Positions 55,167 through 64,000 of a stretch of DNA of 64,000 nt are shown here, piece after piece. The notes beneath the pieces were generated by a model. It was not told the origin of the DNA. It made no database searches and was given only the letters and a program-made list of their open reading frames with translations. Positions within the stretch are counted from its first letter, which is position 1. Each line of letters begins with the position of its first letter. The position numbers were made by a program, and so were the translations under genes. The stretch covers positions 5,270,001-5,334,000 of the forward strand of contig JAHWDD010000001.1 of assembly GCA_023897205.1 (NCBI GenBank). The letters run 5' to 3'. Origin of the DNA: Exophiala sp. HKRS030. Taxonomy: Eukaryota > Ascomycota > Eurotiomycetes > Chaetothyriales > Herpotrichiellaceae.

Positions 55167-57051
55167 ATGTGCACAATGTTATCTGATCGAAAAGCCACAG
55201 TCGGCTACGCAGTCGACCTCCTCCGGTTCCATCAAGTGAGACGTGAGAATGCCTATCTCCATGCCCAGACGCAGGCCTACCACGACGAGCTCACTTTGAC
55301 AAAAGCTGAGGTGAAAGAGCTAAAGACCGCTGTGCAGCAATGTCAGGCTGATTCAGAAAATTCACACTCTCTATCTAAATGGTACGAATTAAGGGCCGAT
55401 CAACAAGGTGATCAGATCAGACGACTTCAAAGGGATCTTGAAATGCTCAAGGCAGAAACATCGAAGCACCAAGATGAATCAGAGCGAAACCTTACACATG
55501 CCACAGCCGAGACAAGATTACTAGAAGAAAAGCTCTTCTCCCGGATTGAGACCCTGTGTCAACAGGCAGCTGATACCTCAAGATCTCGTCTCCAGACCCT
55601 TAATGTTCGACTCGATGGATTCGAGGCCGTTCTTTCAAACAAGGCTGATCTGACGCTCGTTGAACGACTGCATCGCTCTATAGATCCGACACAGCCTCCT
55701 CATGCTTCACTGGATTCTGTGAGCCGCGTTGATAACAGCGTTGAAGGTACACACGATGCCTGCTCTGTGGATGCAATGGTTGACATGACTCCAAGAACAT
55801 CTAGGTTTACAGGTGCACGATTCCCAGGCAACATACCTACCAGAGATGCCAACAAATCCTCCTCTGAATGCCCATCGTGATGCTGCTGTCAAACCTGCAG
55901 TACAACCCTCAATTCCTTCCGACCTGGATCTGGATGAAAATGTAAACACTGTCAGTTACGCAGGTCATCGAGTTTTCGGCGTTGACGAGAATGATTCGCT
56001 AAGCTTCTTGTCTGAGCCTCGAGCACCAGCAGATGAACTCACCAAAGCCAACAATCTCATGCAAGAGAGATTCGAAAGCTGGGAGCATTACTACTCCCGA
56101 GCTCTGCGCCTTGTGCAGACTTTACCTGCTACCTTTGAAGAGATGGTTGTACGACGATTTGCCGAGGGTATATTCCAGACAGTACAAAGAAAACAATGCC
56201 AACAATGGTTGGAACTGAAGGGATGGGCTTGGGAGAATGTAGGCTCATTCGGCAGTATTAGCTCGCAGGTTCCGCCGACACCAAATTCGAACAATGCTGG
56301 GAGCGTTGAAATCTCAGCACGTTACTCTAAGAAAGTGGAACTGCTGTTGGGGCAGGGAGGATTAGCTAAATGGAGGATGTCAAATACCTTGGCCAACGTT
56401 CCAACTGAGAACAAGGAGAAACCTGCAACGGTGTCGCTGCGACGAAGCCAGCGGCTAATCGAGAAAGACAACCGAATAGCCATGGAAACTGCAAAGGGAT
56501 CAATAGATTCGGGGTCGCAAGTGATGGGTGGCAAATTCCAGAAGAACATACCTGATTCACGCCTGCAGAAGCGCACCGGCCAGAAGAGAAATGCACCAGT
56601 GTCAGAACAATATGGAACCCTTAGACCCAAGGAAACACATTTTGCATCAAGAAAAAATGACAATCGACATCTCAAAGCTACAGCAGGGCAAAATGCTGCG
56701 GCGGCCCGAGGCAGGGGGCCAGACGATGAGGAGGGGAAAGCACAATCGACTGCGATGTGCAAAGACACTGAGAGCATTGGACCGGGATCAAGCGAACAAG
56801 GACCTACAGGAGGCAATCGTAAGAAGCCTCGAGGTCATGTCAGGCATTTGCCACGACTCGTACCGCAGAAGAGGGTATTCTCAAAAGCTTCGAACGAAAG
56901 CAGTGGTGACGAAGGGTATCTCTACGAGCAGCCCGTCAAGAACAACGATGCTCATGAAATGCCTGCTGCCAAATGCAGACGTGTAGAGCGGCGCCTTCCT
57001 CTACCGCCACCTCCAGAGATTCCCATCGTGTCAACCTCAAGTGATGGGTGA
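55167..57051 (+). CDS. Coiled-coil protein of unknown function
   Basis: Two exons: 55167-55746 and 55805-57051, 608 aa. The 58-bp intron (GTACAC to CATCTAG with GTTGAC) is placed because its length exactly corrects the frame and it has a branch site; no cDNA supports it. The start could be 55029, 55167 or 55176. The first exon is a long coiled coil (LRFHQVRRENAYLHAQTQAY and on, to about residue 170). The second holds a folded-looking helix region with FESWEHYYSRALRLVQTLPA and FAEGIFQTVQRKQCQQWLEL, followed by a basic, disordered tail with LRRSQRLIEKD and PKKPRGHVRHLPR-like stretches. I recognise no family. A nuclear or cytoskeletal role would fit, but this is a guess. Confidence 0.7.
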
Positions 57052-57222
57052 AGACGCATGCCGCGTGGAAGATGGACAGAAGTAAGAGAGGTTCGGGTTT
57101 TCCTGGGAGCAGAACGTGGATGGTTTTAATATGTCGGCTGTCTTTCATTATAGATGGCTGTCCACAGTATGTCCAAAGTTTTGTGAAGATCGGCAGCTTT
57201 GAGAAGTCTCTGAGCGAGTGCG

Positions 57223-57997
57223 TCAAGTTTCCTTGAATTCGTATGCTCCTTCCGTGGTGTCGTCTACCACTTGCACCTCAATTCTTGCCTCGACCACCTC
57301 CCTACCGTCTGCCTCTAGACCGCATTTTACAACATCTCCTCCAACCAGTGGGCCTACACCCTTCGGCGTCCCTGTCAGGATGATGTCGCCCTCTTCCAAG
57401 GTCATGACCTTGCTGATGTCGCTCATCATTCGGGGAATATCGAACAGCATCAGGTTGGAACTGTCCTTTTGCTTGATGGTGCCATTGACGCTTAGCCACA
57501 GCACCACGTCGTGGGGGTCAGGTATCCGGTCAAAAGGAATCTCATGGCTTATGGGCAAGAAGGTATCAAAACCTTTTGCTATGCTCCATGGCAGACCCTT
57601 CTTCTTTGCCTCGTCTTGCACATTTCGGGCGGTCAAATCTATGCCAAGAAAATAGCTCTTGATGTAACTCAGCATCTTGGAGTCCGAAGCTTGCAGATTC
57701 TTCAGTCCTTCCGGAGAGGGTGTCTTTCCGATCACTAGACCAAGTTCGACTTCATGATGCAAGTTGACCCCGCGAGGTCGAATGACTGGCCCTTTGTTCG
57801 GCAGCAAGATAGAAGAGGGAGGCTTGAGGAAGAAGAAAGGCTGTGCTGGTCGGGCAGAGTTTAATTCAGTGATGTGGTCCCTGCATCTATGTCAGCGTTC
57901 CTGGTGAATCCATCTACACCTTGAGATGTTGGAATGCATACGCATAGTTTCTGCCAATGCAAATGACCTTTCGGCAATTTGCTTTGATGGATGCCAT
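57223..57997 (-). CDS. FAHD1-like acylpyruvase/oxaloacetate decarboxylase
   Basis: Two exons on the minus strand: 57997-57942 and 57880-57223, 237 aa. The 61-bp intron starts GTATGC and ends ATGCAG with a GCTGAC branch; the join gives VICIGRNYA-DHITELNSARP then QPFFFLKPPSSILLP, which is the FAHD1 N terminus. Metal ligands of the FAH fold are seen in HHEVELGLVIGK (Glu-x-Glu) and GIDLTARNVQ (Asp). FAHD1 enzymes hydrolyse acylpyruvates and decarboxylate oxaloacetate in mitochondria. Length matches human FAHD1 (about 224 aa). The shape and end (ILTGTPKGVGPLVGGD) also fit the wider FAH family, but the opening segment favours FAHD1. It is convergent with the coiled-coil gene, stops 171 bp apart. 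Confidence 0.92.
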
Positions 57998-60135
57998 CCT
58001 GGTGTTTGTTGCGCCGGGGCAAGTAAATGCGGTGCTTGTGCAGACCCTGCGGCTATCGTAGTCCGTAGTCTTGGTGGAAGCCGTGCTCGTATCGTAAAGC
58101 TCGCCCTTGCTCCGTACAGAACTTGGTTTGCACCTTTAGCAATTGGCGGGGTTGGAAGCTTGCATCGGAGATATTTTATCCGATGTCGGATTTTGTCGAG
58201 AGCCTTGTAGCTTTTTCCCGCCAATCAGGATGAGTTCCGGCAATACATATCACAGTCGCCGTCATTCCTTCCATGGACTCTTGCTTCGTGAGCAACAGAC
58301 CCTTGCATAATCTTTGCTTGAGATCATCTCAAAATTCTCGGTTCTATACACACCACCAAGGTGACATCAGCATCTTACCTTCTCCCCGGGTTCACTCCTC
58401 TTACCACGGCTAGCAGTCCGAGATCCAGGGTTGCTAGCTTGTTATGCGTACCAAAAGCCTCGAATACTAGACGACTTCAAAAATGCACTCCGCCTATTCT
58501 GCCTTGCATTGCATTATCAGGTAGATGCGTTACAAATCACGCTCTGCGAAGATTCTAAGCTCGCTATAGACGTTTTAGGTTTGACATCGGACACAGGGTG
58601 TCTTTCTTTGCCGCCATCGAAGAATGCGAGGTGTTTACGAGACCTCCCTTTCCCCCATGCCCACCCGTTCATCAGTTGATTCCACCAGTCATCTCCTGAT
58701 TTCAAAGATCGCTGGATGAGTTGAACTGCAACAGTCAGATATCAAAGACCAACATGCACACCACCTGTTCGGGCCTAGGCCCAGCTCTTTGCAAGTTTTC
58801 GTTGAGCTGATCGCAGTGTGCGACGAGGTGGACTTCTTGCTTACAGCCCTGATCACGTACAGGCAAGACATCATCCCCATCAGACCACTGTGGCGAGCAG
58901 ACTCATGTACAGCTAATCTTGCTGTGTCCACAAATGATGCTTCTACACGGTGGATTGGTGGCGTCTTCAGGGATACCATTGTCTTGGTTGCGAGCGTCGA
59001 ACTCGCACCATGGAGTGGGCAATGGTTACACCACACCGTGGTGCAGATCTTCCTTTGCCGCATACAGCCTCGTGCACATGTGCGGGCCATTTCCAATTTT
59101 TCTCAAGCTCTTTCATGGCATCAGCGGTATTGAGGCGAGATCTTTCGACGTCAATGGCCTGGTTGATGACAATTCATTCTCTGGTACCGGACTCAAATCG
59201 AATGAGTCACTCGCTTGATCAACCCATGACATACGTGAAGGTGAATTAATCACTGTATGATAATTGCACAGGTTTGTGTATTGAGAGGCCTAGGTCTGAT
59301 CGATCGTGCGCAATTTTGCGGCCGCGTATATCGTTGAGCTCGCCTCTTGCAATTCCAGCTCGCCGCTTTCCAAACACAATGCATTTCCCAGTCACCTGGT
59401 AGAGTGGCCATCTAACCCCTGGACTGGTCTCCGGTGAAAACAAGATATGAGCGCAATTTGACCACACTAGGATTCACCAATGCTCGGCTCAACAGCGGCT
59501 TTTAAGCTACAGTGAATGGCCCAGGATGCCGATTGCCTCGCGTTGCAATTTTCCCTGACAGCATTGAATTGGCTCAAAGCTTACCAAATATACCTCGCGT
59601 AATGGCTTGCATGGCCTCTGGGGGCGCTACAAGATTTTTTGATACGAGCTGGTAGACTTGTATTTGCCAGAAGATGATGTTCGGGGCGTGTGGATCGCGC
59701 TTTGGTGCGGGTCTTGTTCCGATTAGGCTGAACAATCTTCATCTTCTAGATATGGTTGGCGGACACGACTCCAGCCGAGCAAGAGGCGTGGATGTTCCTG
59801 GTTGCATACCTTCATCCCTATGCCCAAATGCTTCCACAGGTACTCGGGACCCTTTTCTGCTCAACCTGCGGCTGCCATTACTTCTCTAGAAAGGGGATAG
59901 CCTGTGCACCGGTATACCTCTGGATCATGACAGCAATCGAAATCGTTCCTGCTCCATCCATGGCGGCCATGGAACCATCACCCAGCTTCTGCGCCATGCG
60001 CACATCGGATCTCACTCGGCTGGTGACTGTGCCTGTGTGAAATAGATATGGATTACTATGTCCTGGTTGTAGGGCTGCCATGAAGTGTGGCAAGTACATC
60101 AGTCGCCTATTCAGTATAGTCATCGACTCTCTGCA
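57998..60135. other. Long region without a supportable gene
   Basis: About 2.1 kb between two divergent genes. It has many short frames on both strands. On the minus strand between about 59420 and 58720 several pieces look coding-like (for example KELEKNWKWPAHVHEA near 59110) but are broken by stops and cannot be joined with good splice sites. Near 60020-59880, minus, a piece reading GDGSMAAMDGAGTISIAVMI also looks protein-like. These may be remains of decayed genes; I call none. Confidence 0.4.
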
Positions 60136-61740
60136 ATGTCATCTTCCTCCTCATCACGACGCGGGCGAGCCAGAGCTAGCAGCAATAGTACTCCGGACTT
60201 GCTTTGGGTCAATCGGACCCCGGAGTCTGAGACCTTGTCAGCCACACGACAAGAACGAGATGAACTCCGGACGATCACCAGCCATGCCAGACACTGGCGG
60301 GCTGCATTGCGTCGACAACAGAGACTGTACAGCGCACAGAACGAAGCAAGCCGTGTGCAAAGCGTTGTCGGATGGGGAAGACAAGGCAATCCCTCAGATA
60401 CCAGCTCTGCAGAGACTTCAGCAGCACCTTCGCCTGCTCCACTGAACACCACGACTACCACCACTCCAGGAACTCCTTTTCCATTCCTCGAAACGCCCGA
60501 TGATGCATGGTGGTCGCAGGCCATGTTTGAAAATGCCGTGAATGTCTGGCTACCATCCATATTTCAGAACCTGGATGCTCTGGACGGGGCTATATCTCCG
60601 AATTCGATCGCTGACACAATCAATCGTATTGTTCAGGGCTGTCGTGACAACCGAATGCATATGTACTCTCTCCTTGCGGCTAGCAGCGGCTTCTTCAAAT
60701 TCGTGCTACATCTCCAGCCGGACCGCAACGATGCTCCAGAATACTGCATGAGTAAGGCACTTCAGTACTTACGACACCATCTGTCCGCTCAAAGCCAGCC
60801 CGGGCCCCAAGTCGACGAAATGTTGATCTTCGATCTGCTTGCCCTTTCTACATTCGAACGGTACACCACAGCCTTCGAGGGTGCAAGGACGCATCTCAAC
60901 ATGGTCACCCACCTGGTGCAGATGCTGGGTGGCATAACCGCTCTTGAAGCACCCATGCGAGCGCTATATCGAGTCTGGGATCTTCAGGTCGCAGGGGGTA
61001 GCAGAGACACACCATTCATTGCTCTTGACTGGGACCCTGGACTACTACCGCATGAACAAATGCGTGATGTTATCCTCCCAGGCCTGGCTAGAAACGGTAT
61101 TGTCCCCAGTGGAGTGGCGTTGGTACAATACGGGAGCAGGTTGGGTCCTGATATGCGGACATTGGTCGTCGACGTGGCTCAGTGGTTTCAAGTGTTGCAG
61201 TACTGCCATGTGACCAATTTCTCACGATCCGCAATAGAGAGATGGTCTGCGCAAAGATCCTATGCTCTTGTCCATCGGCTGCTTGCTATGCCACATTTCG
61301 ATCCAGAATCTCCTGGTGGAGCGCGTGGCCTAGTTTCGGAACGTCTTCGCCAGCTATTTTTGCTCTTGATAGCGGATATGGAAAGGACCCGAGCTGCAAG
61401 GTCAGCCTCTGCAAGGCCGACAATACCCATCGCAGACTCATCAAGATTCTCCTTCACAGACGTGAGTCGACTAGGAGCCTACTGGGGTCCGGATACCGAA
61501 GGCACTCAACAAGGAGATGTCCAAGACGAAGAGCTCAAGTTGTGGATGGTTTATCTAGACATACAACTGGCGCAACGAGATGAGGACCAACAGTGGTTCA
61601 TCGGTCTTGCCAGGAACATGACTGCACGACTTGGTGTCGGGACAACTGATCATCTTGTACAGCTCATGTCAAGGTACGTCCATCGCTGTACGGTGACGGG
61701 CATGCCAAATATCGAGAGGCTTGAGAATTTGGTGGAATAA
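60136..61740 (+). CDS. Fungal_trans_2-like regulator without a zinc cluster
   Basis: Single exon, 534 aa from the ATG at 60136. The N terminus is Ser/Arg-rich (MSSSSSSRRGRARASS) and then a disordered Ser/Thr/Pro stretch up to about residue 115. The rest is helical and reads like the Fungal_trans_2 (DUF3468) domain that follows Zn2Cys6 clusters: NRMHMYSLLAASSGFFKFVL, KALQYLRHHLSAQ, DEMLIFDLLALSTFE and THLVQMLGGITAL. No six-cysteine cluster is present in the product and I found none just upstream, so this is either a cluster-less regulator or one whose first exon is missed. Target genes are unknown. Confidence 0.75.
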   Translation: MSSSSSSRRGRARASSNSTPDLLWVNRTPESETLSATRQERDELRTITSHARHWRAALRRQQRLYSAQNEASRVQSVVGWGRQGNPSDTSSAETSAAPSPAPLNTTTTTTPGTPFPFLETPDDAWWSQAMFENAVNVWLPSIFQNLDALDGAISPNSIADTINRIVQGCRDNRMHMYSLLAASSGFFKFVLHLQPDRNDAPEYCMSKALQYLRHHLSAQSQPGPQVDEMLIFDLLALSTFERYTTAFEGARTHLNMVTHLVQMLGGITALEAPMRALYRVWDLQVAGGSRDTPFIALDWDPGLLPHEQMRDVILPGLARNGIVPSGVALVQYGSRLGPDMRTLVVDVAQWFQVLQYCHVTNFSRSAIERWSAQRSYALVHRLLAMPHFDPESPGGARGLVSERLRQLFLLLIADMERTRAARSASARPTIPIADSSRFSFTDVSRLGAYWGPDTEGTQQGDVQDEELKLWMVYLDIQLAQRDEDQQWFIGLARNMTARLGVGTTDHLVQLMSRYVHRCTVTGMPNIERLENLVE

Positions 61741-62145
61741 GGCTGGATTCCATGTCGCCCATAACTCCTACATGTTGCGATGATAACGTCCAAGCATGAA
61801 GCCTGTGAGTCTGGTAAGTGACTCCTCTGAAGCCCATACTAGGGCGTCCTAGATGAGTAAAAGGCTATTGACATACCTCTCTAGAGAGCTTTCAAGAATC
61901 TGTCTACTGTGACAGTCAAGAAATGGGAATGTTACTGAAGAAAGACTGTACACGCCGAGGATTGTAGTCGGAGTTACTTTGCTGAATTCACATTGATACC
62001 CTAGGGAACATGTACCCGAGTTTTCAAAACAGTCATTTTTCAGTTCACTACTTATAGAATATATACACATTCGGACATGGAAGTCACTTGACACAACCTC
62101 TGCCATGTTGAAATCTTTCAAACATGCATAAACGAGGGAGGCGAG

Positions 62146-62215
<70 letters not shown>

Positions 62216-63293
62216 GCACACGAACGCGCACCCGGTTCCTACTCCCCTCGTTCATACATTGGCCCTATCGTGGCTCATGATCAACATCATCGTCAATTCT
62301 ATTGTAGACATTATTGCTAATTTTACAGTGTGCAGATTCGGAAGCGTATGCATCGTGCAGCAAGCAAAATGTTGCTGACTGTTGGGGCATGAACCATAAC
62401 AGGAGATGGAGATTGTCCGGGAGTTGGTGCTACACTGCAACGTCCCTCACCTGCAACCGCACCCTCCGTAAACGAGACGAGATTTGGGTCACAGCAGAGT
62501 GTGGGTGGTCATGCAGGGTCTACTCTGTTTACGGCGAACGGGGGGTTGTTTGATGTGTACGTATGTATGCAGTGGTGGTCTCTCCTACTCTATCCCCGGC
62601 CTCTGACTGCTGCCCCTTCTTGTGTTCATGACCATCACTATTGCCTTCCGTACGTTTTGTAGCAGCGAAAATCACAGGATCAGAATGGTAACACCTGTGC
62701 GCACGTCTTGGGTTGAGTGTGAAAGGAAAGGAGAAGCAAGATGCTTGAACCTACGCTGGTGATGTCCCAACGAGGAAAACGGTTTTTGCCACCTTCGGCT
62801 TCCGGCGGTTTACCATTTCCATGGTCCCATGTATGTCGAGGTCAGAGGCGAATTCTCGCATCAACGCTTAAGGGTTGACTAACGTGGTGGTGTGGTACGT
62901 GGGAATCAAAAGGTCAAAAGGGTAAGGGTTGTTGTTGTTGTTGTGGTTATCAAGCCGAGAGAAGCGGGTGCTTTCGTAAGCGGCATAAGCGAGGCCTCGA
63001 AGTAAGCGAAGCCCCGTCCTTGTTTTCCATATGTAGAGAGAAGAAATATCGGAGTTTGGCATTTTGTTTGTTTGGTCATTATTGTTTAGTTTATTCCGTG
63101 AAAACGAATGACAACCATGCTTTACTTCTCCGTGTACGGATGGTTTAGAATTCGATCGTCTTTGCGGAGTAGAAGTGTGATGGAAGAAGAACCTCGTGGC
63201 AAGAGTTATGTTACAAAGAAGCTGTGCAGATATTTGAATTGGTTGCAACTTCAGAAACCGCATCTCCATGTACGAGAAGAACTATGAGCCGCT
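61741..63293. other. Intergenic region with AC microsatellite
   Basis: About 1.55 kb upstream of the esterase gene. It holds the (AC)n tract at 62148-62214. A missing 5' exon of the esterase could lie here, but I could not find one by its usual GHG-type motif. Small frames at 63269-62868 (minus) are unsupported. Confidence 0.45.
62148..62214. repeat. (AC)n dinucleotide microsatellite
   Basis: About 33 perfect AC units, the longest simple repeat in the window. Confidence 0.97.
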
Positions 63294-64000
63294 ATGAGAT
63301 TTCGAAGAGAACAATGGCCATGCATACTGCCAGATCCTCGACGTGGGCCGCAAGTTCATCACGCACACCGGGTCATCATGTACGGCTATGACGCCGACGT
63401 CGTCAACTTTTGGGCCGAAGCGAGCCAAAATCGCCTTCATGGACATTCCAGAGACCTGTTCGTAAACCTGGGAAGACTGAGGAATGATACGGAGACAGTT
63501 GAGTGAACGGAGACCCGCGTATCGTTGCGACAAACTGACCACTCTCCTTATGTTAGAACAGCAGGCCGATCATCTTCGTTGTACACAGCATGGGCGGTCT
63601 AGTTGTTGCTGATGCCTTGCACCGAGCCAAAGACGCCCTGGATAAGTATGAAGAAGACGTCTACCACTTGACATACGCCATTGCTTTCTTGGGCACGCCT
63701 CATCTGGGGGCGTCACTGGCATCCTGGGCCTCTGTTGGTGCCAAGTTTCTCTACCCCCTCAAACGGACCAACATACCCTTGGTGGAAGTACTGGAAAAGC
63801 GATCCGAAGAGCTTCGGGATATTCAGCGCCGTTTCCATCTGATGCTGAGCAAAAGAGCGACCGCCTTCTCACAGCGATCATCCGATTCGCCCTACCCAAT
63901 CAACCTTTATTGTTTCTTTGAGTCTGAGGCATTGAAAATAGTGGGCAAGGTCGTTGAAGAGGAAAGTGCCGTGCTGAACGGTTGGGGCTCGGCTTCCATC
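63294..64000 (+). CDS. SesB-like serine esterase domain, 3' truncated by window end
   Basis: Partial gene. Exons 63294-63502 and 63562 to beyond 64000; the 59-bp intron starts GTGAAC and ends GAACAG, and the join reads RNDTETVDRPIIFVVHSMGG. Recognised pattern: WPCILPDPRRGP, then VIMYGYDADVVNFWAEASQN, then the nucleophile elbow VVHSMGGLVV and AIAFLGTPHLGAS. This is the alpha/beta-hydrolase (PGAP1/SesB-like) domain often found at the head of fungal NACHT or ankyrin NLR-like proteins; the later sensor and repeat domains would lie beyond 64000. The usual opening HGLGG-type strand upstream of WPCILP is not seen, so a 5' exon is missed or the gene is truncated; the ATG at 63294 is only nominal. Confidence 0.75.

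Noticed and set aside
59878..60123. Minus-strand frame reading GDGSMAAMDGAGTISIAVMI
   Set aside because: It looks protein-like, but its ATG is 12 bp from the start of the plus-strand regulator and no upstream exon can be placed; kept only as a possible remnant.
1..64000. Transposons, CRISPR arrays, viral insertions or a secondary-metabolite cluster
   Set aside because: No transposase, reverse transcriptase, terminal repeats, spaced direct repeats, viral genes, PKS or NRPS were seen; the dipeptidase and transporter alone do not make a cluster.

Overview
The window is nuclear DNA from a filamentous ascomycete (Pezizomycotina). Evidence: genes are broken by very short introns (about 45-90 bp, one of 156 bp) with GT-AG ends and CTAAC/CTGAC branch sites; there is a Zn2Cys6 transcription factor, an ENA-type Na+/K+ P-ATPase, an OPT oligopeptide transporter, a vacuolar GH38 mannosidase and a SesB-like esterase; there are no operons. 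A class such as Eurotiomycetes (perhaps Chaetothyriales) is only a guess.

Layout, left to right: BRAP2/ETP1-type RING protein (+), COQ3 (-), ENA ATPase (+) with a striking cluster of PacC-type sites upstream, Zn2Cys6 regulator (+), a protein with two OB-fold-like regions (+), a small coiled-coil protein (+), OPT transporter (-), nucleoporin NIC96 (-), COX16 (+), a doubtful small gene (+), a long gene-poor stretch, a rhodanese-PTP MAPK-type phosphatase (+), a four-TM protein (-), a DUF899 thioredoxin-like protein (+), ADP-ribose Nudix hydrolase (+), membrane dipeptidase (+), an intron-containing tRNA-Thr(AGU) (+), CLIP-170-like plus-end protein (-), GH38 alpha-mannosidase (-), an unknown Ser/Pro-rich protein (-), a PCD1-like Nudix hydrolase (-), EAF6 (-), a CTR copper transporter (+) with a GC-AG intron, an F-box/JmjC protein (-), eIF4A (+), an unknown coiled-coil protein (+), a FAHD1-like hydrolase (-), a Fungal_trans_2-like regulator without a zinc cluster (+), and the 5' part of a SesB-like serine esterase, probably the head of an NLR-like protein, cut by the window end (+).

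Most genes are unrelated housekeeping or transport functions, as is normal for fungal chromosomes; there is no biosynthetic cluster. Shared themes are mitochondrial function (COQ3, COX16, FAHD1), cation and metal homeostasis (ENA, CTR), nucleotide sanitation (two Nudix genes) and recycling in the vacuole (mannosidase, with the peptide transporter and dipeptidase as possible peptide-use partners). Exon structures were rebuilt by hand from splice signals, reading phase and family alignment from memory; no database search was run. The most unusual non-genic signals are the dispersed 9-mer TACTCCGTA/TACGGAGTA (13 exact copies, none clearly coding) and the PacC-site cluster in front of the sodium pump.
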